Positions 1 to 5,820 of a stretch of DNA of 5,820 nt are shown one piece after another. The position numbers were made by a program, and so were the translations under genes. This DNA comes from an uncultured Oscillospiraceae bacterium. Lineage in GTDB: Bacteria; Bacillota; Clostridia; Oscillospirales; Oscillospiraceae. The stretch covers positions 1 to 5,820 of the forward strand of contig CAAELC010000108.1 of the NCBI GenBank assembly GCA_900756715.1, written 5' to 3'. A model generated the notes under the pieces. The model was not told the origin of the DNA. It did not search any database and was given only the letters and a program-made list of their open reading frames with translations. How positions within the stretch are numbered: position 1 is the stretch's first letter; each line of letters starts with the position of its first letter.

Positions 1-129
1 ACACTTTAACGAGTGTCTCTTTTCTATTTCATGAAAAATCTTTTGCTGATAGCGATGATTAAAGTCGTTTTCGGCGCATTTGCTGCAGCAGGCCCCCAAT
101 GGGCCAGCTGAATCATAGGTGAAGTGCAT
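1..129 (-). CDS. Partial hypothetical protein, N-terminal 43 residues, runs off left edge
   Basis: From an ATG at 127-129 a minus-strand frame stays open for 43 codons to the window edge. An AGGTG eight bases upstream of the start could serve as ribosome binding site. The visible peptide begins MHFTYDSAGPLGACCSKC and continues as a charged, helix-like stretch with several His and Lys residues. Cysteines fall at residues 14, 15, 18 and 43, and the close C-C-x-x-C spacing would suit a small metal-binding site, but this is only suggestive. I do not recognise the family. A competing plus-strand frame is open from base 3 to a TAA at 60-62, so the base could instead belong to the tail of a plus-strand gene. 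An open stretch of 43 codons is only weak evidence for coding. Confidence 0.4.
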   Translation of the reverse strand, partial: MHFTYDSAGPLGACCSKCAENDFNHRYQQKIFHEIEKRHSLKC

Positions 130-144
130 CCTGTTTTCACCTGT

Positions 145-176
145 CAGGGTCCCAGCGGAATTCCGTCGGGACCCTG
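145..176. terminator. Near-palindromic hairpin, possible intrinsic terminator
   Basis: A perfect nine-base stem (CAGGGTCCC with GGGACCCTG) encloses a second self-complementary core, CGGAATTCCG, separated by a small A/C mismatch and a G-T wobble. The result is a long, very stable hairpin. On the plus strand it is followed by a broken T-rich run (177-190, CTTGCTATTTTCTT), which makes a plus-direction terminator possible. On the minus strand it lies just upstream of the ribosome binding site of the left-edge frame, without a T tract. Its role is unclear: terminator of an unseen plus-strand gene or leader structure of the minus-strand gene. Confidence 0.5.
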
Positions 177-244
177 CTTGCTATTTTCTTGCGCCTATCT
201 GTTGGGGTTCTAAGTATCGGGTAAAAAATGATCAGATGTTCAAT

Positions 245-768
245 TTACCAGATTCTGTGACACAGTGGGCTATTCAAAAGATCGCTTACATACGGGTTAT
301 CTTTACAGGGCATAATAATTTGCGTGCCATCTTTATCCAAATCATCACAGACCTTTCCAAGTCCGGGAATTTTTTCGTGGCGGAATGTGTCAAACGGAGA
401 ATTGGATAAAATGATATAATCCGGATAGGGAAAACTCCCATCACGCATTGGTAATATCTCATAATAGAAGTCTGCTTTTGGGTCCAAACTGCTGAGATAT
501 TCGCCCCGAAAAGCATACATTACAAGCTTGCCGTCTGTTTTCGTTACATATCGAATAAGAGATTTTCCGGAATGCAGCAGATATACTGTAAATCCCACAT
601 AAAAAAAGCACAAAGGAAAAGAACAATGGTCGGAAGAAGTACTTCAAATAATGCCCAAGTCCTGATGACCCAAACGAAAAATGCAATGTATGCTATAGTA
701 ACGGCTATAATGAGCACCACGGCGCCTATATAATTAACTATCCATAATTTGGACAAATATACTTTCAT
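245..768 (-). pseudogene. Two-transmembrane hypothetical protein, split by a frameshift at a T7 tract
   Basis: The gene starts at the ATG at 766-768, with GAGG about six bases upstream. The first frame encodes a basic N-terminus, one hydrophobic segment (about residues 10-35) and most of a second (about 39-56). It then meets seven T's on the coding strand (plus-strand A7, 601-607) and drifts into a short nonsense tail ending at 544. The continuation sits in the overlapping -1 frame, ending at the TAA at 245-247. It completes the second membrane segment (about to residue 66) and adds a soluble domain of about 105 residues rich in Asp, Pro and aromatic residues. One additional T would give a continuous protein of 174 residues. 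The break may be a sequencing error, a real mutation, phase variation or -1 slippage. The shape (two membrane helices followed by a cytosolic domain) recalls small YcxB-like proteins, but I see no motif proving this. It is monocistronic with its own promoter. Confidence 0.65.
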
Positions 769-877
769 AATGACCTCAATTTCAGTTCAAAATAAATCAT
801 AGATGGATTGCAGGATGGAGTGAAAGATGCTGAGCCGTTCTTGTTTACTCTGGCGCATTATTGACATCTATAGTACG

Positions 878-906
878 ATTATACAAATATTCCAATTATA
901 TTACAA
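878..906 (-). promoter_or_regulatory. Sigma-A-type promoter for the two-transmembrane gene
   Basis: Read on the minus strand, TTGTAA (901-906) is followed after exactly 17 bases by a perfect TATAAT (878-883). Transcription would start near 871 and give an untranslated leader of about 100 bases before the ATG at 768. A second, overlapping candidate is TTGGAA (890-895), 17 bases, TATAGA (867-872). The whole stretch is strongly AT-rich, as expected of a promoter. Confidence 0.6.
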
Positions 907-947
907 CAACTTTGTGCATGTTGTTTTTTCACTTTCGCACAGGGCGC

Positions 948-990
948 AAAAATGCCGCAGAGCCAATCGGCTCTGCGGCACAGCATTTTT
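948..990 (-). terminator. Intrinsic terminator of the GTPase operon
   Basis: An eleven-base perfect GC-rich stem (954-964 with 969-979) with an AATC loop lies about 25 bases after the stop codon of the second GTPase gene. On the minus strand it is followed by ATTTTT (953-948). The flanks AAAAATGC and GCATTTTT are also complementary with a three-base bulge, so it could work in both directions. The only convincing gene that reads into it is the minus-strand operon. Confidence 0.88.
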
Positions 991-1003
991 CCGGTACGCT
1001 TGC

Positions 1004-1933
1004 TCAGAAGGACACCGTCTCTGTCTCCGGCTTCTGGCAGGCGCTGATTTTGGATACATACAGCACCGGCCCAACTCCTTCATAGGCATCGCACTGTTCC
1101 TTTTTCACCGTGGCCTTGATCTTCACCCAGTCCCGGTTTTTAAAGCGGTCCATGCCTTCGCCCTTGCATACCAGCGCCAGGAACTGCATGTCGTTTTCGC
1201 AGCACACCATGGCAAAGCGGCCGGGGCAGTCAATTCCCTTGAACTTCCGGGAATGGCACATCAGTGCTTTAAAGGTCACCGTCACGCCCTCATACCGCTC
1301 GGGGTGATCCATCAGGTCCACATACCAGATGCCGTATTCCTCATCCGGAACCTCCAGATGTCCCTCCGACAGGTCAAAGGGACTCATGTCATCGGTGGCG
1401 TATTCCTCGCTGGTGCCATCCTCGTTTTCCAGATAGATGTCCGCCCGGCGGTTCGCCATCCGTAGGTTTTTCGCCCGCAGAGAGGCACGCAGCGTCTCAT
1501 TGCAGCGGTTGAAGATAATCATGTCGGCATTGGTGATTTTTTCCATCACCAGCTGCCCCATGTTTTTCAGATAGGAGTCAAAGGTGGTGGCATCCACCAG
1601 ACACATGATCTGATACAGAATCCAGTTGGCCGGCAGACCATCCCGATACAGCGGCTCCATCATCCACATGCCGTTGAACTCGATGATAACCTGCTTGGGC
1701 TTGTATTGCTTTTCCAGCTTTTTAAACAGCTCCGGTGTCAGCTGCTCCGGCTCGTCCACGGTATAGGTAAACACATTGTCCAGTGCGCGGCGGTCGTACT
1801 CCTCCTCGCCTTCCTCACAGCAGATCAGAAGCGTCCGATCCTCCCGGGCAAAGCCGTCCTGCAGAATGCCGTTGATGAAGCTGGTCTTGCCGGCATCCAG
1901 AAAGCCGGCAATCAGATAAACAGGAATTTCCAT
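1004..1933 (-). CDS. Divergent CobW/G3E-family GTP-binding protein with a YcgQ-like C-terminal domain
   Basis: This 309-residue protein belongs to the G3E P-loop GTPases, the family of metallochaperones such as CobW, YjiA and ZNG1. Residues 1-18 form the first strand and P-loop, GFLDAGKTS (10-18), with Asp where canonical members have Gly. ICC at 37-39 followed by an acidic run (EEGEEEYD) sits where the family has its metal-binding CxCC motif. IEFNGMW (84-90) takes the place of the EPSG switch region. FNRCN (141-145) takes the place of the NKxD guanine-specificity motif. The C-terminal part (about 205-300) has the pattern RFAMVCC, then DWVKIKATV, then GPVLYVSKI, which I recall from the C-terminal domain of YcgQ/TIGR03943 proteins, partners of YcgR-type permeases. 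The start is supported by GAGGG upstream. The gene lies 15 bases downstream of the canonical GTPase gene, so the two are surely co-transcribed. Whether it still hydrolyses GTP is uncertain. A role in metal handling is inferred from family and context. Confidence 0.88.
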   Translation of the reverse strand: MEIPVYLIAGFLDAGKTSFINGILQDGFAREDRTLLICCEEGEEEYDRRALDNVFTYTVDEPEQLTPELFKKLEKQYKPKQVIIEFNGMWMMEPLYRDGLPANWILYQIMCLVDATTFDSYLKNMGQLVMEKITNADMIIFNRCNETLRASLRAKNLRMANRRADIYLENEDGTSEEYATDDMSPFDLSEGHLEVPDEEYGIWYVDLMDHPERYEGVTVTFKALMCHSRKFKGIDCPGRFAMVCCENDMQFLALVCKGEGMDRFKNRDWVKIKATVKKEQCDAYEGVGPVLYVSKISACQKPETETVSF

Positions 1934-1948
1934 GGTATCCCTCGTTTC

Positions 1949-3085
1949 TTACAGGCCGAACAGCTCCGTCAGACCATGCTCATCCAGCTTGGAGCCGATG
2001 ACGCACAGCCGGCCCGTGTAATCTGCGGTGCCGAAGCGCACCTGATGCTCCTCAGGCACATAGTCAAAATGCAGCCACTGTCCGTCCGCCGTAGGCACAA
2101 TGCCCTTGGCCCGCAGGATCGCGCCGTATTTGCCGCTGTCCAGACCGGCAAGGGCCGCCTCAATATCCGCCTGCGTAAAGGTCTTGGGCGTCTCGGCGCC
2201 CCAGCTGGTAAACACCTCGTCGGCGTGGTGATGGTGATGATGGTGGCAGGAGCATTCGGGGTCGTCGCATTCGCCGTCATGGTGGTGATGGTGCTCGTGC
2301 TCGTCCTCATCCTTGTCATGATCGTGGTGATGATGCTCGTGCTGATCCTCATCCTCGTCATGGTCATGGTGGTGATGATGATGTTCATGTTCGTCCTCAT
2401 CATGGTCATCATGATGGTGATGGTAGTGTTCTTCTTCCTCCGCCTCATGCTCGGCGCGGATGCGCTCCATCAGCTCCTCCTCCAGAGACACCTTTTCCAT
2501 GGCGGCCAGAATGGTCTTGCCGTCCAGCTGATCCCAGGGAGTGGTGATAATGGCAGCTGTGGGATTTTTCTCCCGCAGCAGCGCCACGGCCGCCTGCAGC
2601 TTCTCTGCGCTAAGCTTCTGGGTGCGGCTGAGGACGATGGTTCCGGCAGTCTCCACCTGATTGTTGTAGAATTCGCCGAAGTTTTTCATATACACCTTCA
2701 CCCGCGCGGCATCCGCCACGGTGACAAAGGCATTCAGTTCCATGTCCGGCACATCCTTTACCGTGTTCTCCACTGCCAGAATCACATCCGACAGCTTGCC
2801 CACGCCGGAGGGCTCGATCAAAATGCGGTCCGGAGAGAACTTCTCTTTCACATCCTTCAGCGCCCGGCCGAAATCACCCACCAGGGAGCAGCAGATGCAC
2901 CCGGAGGACATTTCGCTGATCTGCACGCCGGACTCCTTCAGAAAGCCGCCGTCAATGCTGATCTCGCCAAACTCGTTTTCAATGATAACCAGCTTTTCGC
3001 CTTGATAGGCTTCTTTCAGCAGCTTTTTAATCAGCGTTGTCTTGCCTGCGCCCAGAAAGCCGGATACGATGTCTATTTTTGTCAT
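1949..3085 (-). CDS. CobW/COG0523 G3E GTPase, putative metallochaperone with long His-rich insert
   Basis: A 378-residue GTPase of the G3E family, cytosolic proteins that use GTP to load zinc, cobalt or other metals into client enzymes. Visible in order: Walker A GFLGAGKTT (9-17), the family metal-binding motif GCICC (62-66), the Walker B/switch region EPSG (91-94), SRTQ (153-156) at the position of NKxD, a His/Asp/Glu-rich segment (about 219-287) with an internal Cys cluster (CDDPECSC, 273-280), and a CobW C-terminal domain (about 290-378). The ATG at 3083-3085 was chosen because AAGGAAG stands seven bases upstream and the GTPase fold begins directly (MTKIDIVSGFLG). The frame is open for 67 more codons upstream, but that part is atypical and covers the promoter. 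It is the first gene of a two-gene operon. Bacterial relatives with His-rich stretches are often zinc-linked (ZagA, YjiA, YeiR), but the metal cannot be read from the sequence. No clear Zur operator is seen. Confidence 0.95.
   Translation of the reverse strand: MTKIDIVSGFLGAGKTTLIKKLLKEAYQGEKLVIIENEFGEISIDGGFLKESGVQISEMSSGCICCSLVGDFGRALKDVKEKFSPDRILIEPSGVGKLSDVILAVENTVKDVPDMELNAFVTVADAARVKVYMKNFGEFYNNQVETAGTIVLSRTQKLSAEKLQAAVALLREKNPTAAIITTPWDQLDGKTILAAMEKVSLEEELMERIRAEHEAEEEEHYHHHHDDHDEDEHEHHHHHHDHDEDEDQHEHHHHDHDKDEDEHEHHHHHDGECDDPECSCHHHHHHHADEVFTSWGAETPKTFTQADIEAALAGLDSGKYGAILRAKGIVPTADGQWLHFDYVPEEHQVRFGTADYTGRLCVIGSKLDEHGLTELFGL
2225..2431 (-). repeat. Imperfect tandem repeat encoding the His/Asp/Glu-rich metal-binding segment
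   Basis: About three degenerate copies of a 42- to 48-base unit can be followed at roughly 2292-2333, 2334-2381 and 2382-2426. Each encodes an acidic block (DEDE or DKDED) joined to HEHHHH. The segment ends in a seven-His run at residues 281-287, preceded by a Cys-containing linker. In total about 69 residues of the GTPase are covered, nearly all His, Asp, Glu or Cys. The repeated CAC/CAT/GAC/GAT/GAG codons suggest growth by slippage or unequal recombination. Confidence 0.85.
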
Positions 3086-3136
3086 GATAATGCTTCCTTT
3101 CCAATTCTGCACAGCAGATTTGTTTTCATCCTCTCT

Positions 3137-3164
3137 ATCATAGTCTTTTTTGCGAAAATTGCAA
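3137..3164 (-). promoter_or_regulatory. Promoter of the GTPase operon, with an internal dyad
   Basis: On the minus strand TTGCAA (3159-3164), a 16-base spacer and TATGAT (3137-3142) form a plausible sigma-A promoter. The start would fall near 3130, giving a leader of about 45 bases before the ATG at 3085. The -35 box overlaps an inverted repeat, TTGC-N7-GCAA (3150-3164), which could be an operator. It does not match the Zur or AdcR boxes I know. Confidence 0.5.
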
Positions 3165-3249
3165 GCGGACTTGGGAAAAAGTGTCGGCATCTTCACAAAA
3201 AGTTTGCAAATATCAAGGCCTGCTTTCCTGTCCGCCTTTATTTTTCCTG

Positions 3250-3278
3250 TTGCCAAACGGAAAGTTTTGTAGTAGAAT
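3250..3278 (+). promoter_or_regulatory. Promoter of the SRP RNA (and possibly dnaX)
   Basis: TTGCCA (3250-3255) is followed after exactly 17 bases by TAGAAT (3273-3278), both close to consensus. The expected start at about 3285-3288 lies a few bases before the 5' end of the SRP RNA stem at 3291. A strong promoter fits an abundant stable RNA. No separate promoter is evident between the RNA and dnaX. Confidence 0.75.
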
Positions 3279-3290
3279 GGTTTCACGATA

Positions 3291-3427
3291 GTCCTCCGTA
3301 GGCAGCTGCGGAGCCGGTCTTGCGCAATGGATGCCCACGAATCATGTCAGGCGGGGAACCGAGCAGCATTAAGAGGGATCATTCATGTGCCGCAAGGACG
3401 CCGGCTCTGCGGCTGCATGCGGAGGAC
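3291..3427 (+). ncRNA. ffs: Signal recognition particle RNA, small (4.5S-like) bacterial type
   Basis: The RNA scaffold of the signal recognition particle binds Ffh and guides ribosomes making membrane proteins to FtsY. The conserved helix 8 is plain at about 3343-3368: ATGTCAGG, then the GGAA tetraloop closed by CGG/CCG, then AGCAGCA, the asymmetric-loop residues contacted by the Ffh M domain. The ends pair in a long rod: GTCCTCCG (3291-3298) with CGGAGGAC (3420-3427), continued by GCAGCTGCGGAGCCGG against CCGGCTCTGCGGCTGC with one mismatch and some wobbles. CTTGCG (3319-3324) pairs with CGCAAG further in. At about 137 nucleotides it lacks room for the Alu domain of the Bacillus-type RNA of about 270 nucleotides. 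It is followed by a T-rich run (3428-3443), so its own terminal stem may double as a terminator. The exact ends are inferred from pairing. Confidence 0.95.
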
Positions 3428-3445
3428 TTATTCTATATTTTTTCC

Positions 3446-3450
3446 GGAGG
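3446..3450 (+). promoter_or_regulatory. Ribosome binding site deciding the dnaX start
   Basis: GGAGG lies seven bases before the ATG at 3458 and just after the T-rich run that follows the SRP RNA. It fixes the start inside a longer open frame that would otherwise extend through the RNA gene. Confidence 0.9.
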
Positions 3451-3457
3451 CGTGCCC

Positions 3458-5305
<1,848 letters not shown>

Positions 5306-5377
5306 CACTGCGCAGCGTGGCCCCGACAGGCCGCAATCCCCTTACACTATGACGGTTGATAAATTTCAAGTAGATAT

Positions 5378-5384
5378 AAAGGAG
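5378..5384 (+). promoter_or_regulatory. Ribosome binding site deciding the ybaB start
   Basis: AAAGGAG is followed nine bases later by the ATG at 5394 (MAKGYS), the best of three in-frame starts (5349, 5388 and 5394). Confidence 0.8.
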
Positions 5385-5393
5385 CGAATGAAT

Positions 5394-5759
5394 ATGGCAA
5401 AAGGATACAGCGCCCGGGGCGGCTTCAGCGGCTCCAACGGCATGATGCGTCAGCAGCAGCAAATGCAGCAAAAAATTCTGAAAATGCAGCAGGAGATGGC
5501 AAAGGCGCAGGAGGAAGTGGAAAACAGCAGCTTTTCCGCCACCGCCGGAGGCGGCGTGGTGGAGGCCACAGTAAGCGGCAAGCGGCAGCTGACTGCGCTG
5601 GTCATCAAGCCGGAGGCTGTGGACCCGGAGGATGTGGAAATGCTGCAGGATCTGGTGCTGTCTGCGGTAAATGAGGCACTGCGGCAGGCTGAAAACGCCA
5701 TGGAAACCAGCATGCAGAGCCTGACCGGCGGGTTGAATATCCCTGGTTTGGGCCTGTAA
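5394..5759 (+). CDS. ybaB: YbaB/EbfC family nucleoid-associated protein
   Basis: A 121-residue small DNA-binding protein that forms dimers and coats the nucleoid; the gene sits between dnaX and recR in most bacteria. After a Gly/Ser-rich N-terminus there is a Met/Gln-rich helix (about 17-43, MMRQQQQMQQKILKMQQEM), then the conserved core with GGGVVEATVSGKRQLTALVIKPEAVDPEDVEMLQDLV in pieces (52-88), a second helix with AVNEALRQAE (91-100) and a tail ending NIPGLGL. The start at 5394 was chosen because AAAGGAG (5378-5384) stands nine bases upstream. The ATG at 5388 is only three bases from it, and the in-frame ATG at 5349 has no binding site. The gap to dnaX is 88 bases with no convincing promoter or terminator, so co-transcription is likely. 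No recR start is visible before the window ends. Confidence 0.96.
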   Translation: MAKGYSARGGFSGSNGMMRQQQQMQQKILKMQQEMAKAQEEVENSSFSATAGGGVVEATVSGKRQLTALVIKPEAVDPEDVEMLQDLVLSAVNEALRQAENAMETSMQSLTGGLNIPGLGL

Positions 5760-5820
5760 CCGGCACAGGTTTTTGTGGCCCTATGTGGGGCCTCCGGTAA
5801 ACCGAACTATACAAAAAGCG

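Noticed and set aside
861..888. Perfect TTGACA on the plus strand as a promoter
   Set aside because: At 17 bases downstream only CAAATA is present and no plus-strand gene follows. The same AT-rich stretch makes a better minus-strand promoter.
903..929. ACAACA/TGTTGT hairpin followed by T's, a plus-strand terminator candidate
   Set aside because: The stem is six AT-rich pairs with a ten-base loop, and no plus-strand gene leads into it.
827..1465. Plus-strand frame of 212 codons
   Set aside because: It covers a promoter, a terminator and the antisense of a well-supported GTPase gene, and has no recognisable domain.
3086..3286. Extension of the canonical GTPase by 67 codons to an ATG at 3286
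   Set aside because: The extension contains the promoter and has no family similarity. A good ribosome binding site and the usual N-terminus occur at 3085.
1706..3301. Plus-strand open frame of 531 codons with a long Val/Met/Leu stretch resembling membrane helices
   Set aside because: It lies antisense to the well-supported GTPase genes. The hydrophobic run is simply the complement of His and Asp codons (CAC/CAT give GTG/ATG), and it crosses the operon's promoter.
5349..5393. Alternative ybaB start at 5349
   Set aside because: No ribosome binding site precedes it, whereas AAAGGAG is correctly placed for 5394.
5306..5393. Separate promoter for ybaB (TTGATA with TATAAA)
   Set aside because: The spacing is only 13 bases and the -10 candidate overlaps the ribosome binding site region.
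5777..5792. GGCCC/GGGCC hairpin after ybaB as a terminator
   Set aside because: The five-base stem has no T run after it, and recR is expected downstream in the same operon.

Overview
The window looks like a chromosomal piece of a Gram-positive anaerobe of the class Clostridia, probably near the Oscillospiraceae/Ruminococcaceae. This is inferred from the SRP RNA next to dnaX and ybaB (a typical Firmicutes arrangement), strong GGAGG-type ribosome binding sites, sigma-A-like promoters, and GC-rich genes with AT-rich spacers. No database search was possible, so the genus is open.

Left end (1-950), AT-rich and accessory in character. A minus-strand reading frame with a plausible start at 129 runs off the left edge. 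A near-palindromic hairpin lies just upstream of it at 145-176. Next comes a minus-strand gene for a small protein with two membrane segments (245-768). It is split into two frames at a seven-base homopolymer, and a good promoter stands in front of it (878-906).

Middle (950-3165), a minus-strand two-gene operon of metal-linked G3E (CobW/COG0523) GTPases. The first gene (1949-3085) is a canonical member with intact Walker A, GCICC and EPSG motifs, a very long His/Asp/Glu-rich metal-binding insert and a CobW C-terminal domain. The second (1004-1933) starts 15 bases after it. It is a divergent paralogue with altered nucleotide-binding motifs whose C-terminal half resembles the YcgQ/TIGR03943 C-terminal domain. 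A promoter (3137-3164) precedes the pair and an intrinsic terminator (948-990) follows it. The likely theme is zinc or other transition-metal delivery or storage.

Right end (3250-5820), a plus-strand housekeeping block. A near-consensus promoter (3250-3278) drives a 4.5S-type SRP RNA (3291-3427). Thirty bases later begins dnaX, the tau/gamma subunit of DNA polymerase III (3458-5305), then ybaB/ebfC (5394-5759). In Firmicutes recR normally follows and would lie just beyond the window. The SRP RNA serves membrane protein targeting, DnaX the replisome clamp loader, and YbaB is a nucleoid-associated protein. The two halves are divergently transcribed from the 3086-3290 spacer.

The most unusual content is the GTPase pair. 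I see no clear defence system, mobile element, CRISPR array or tRNA.
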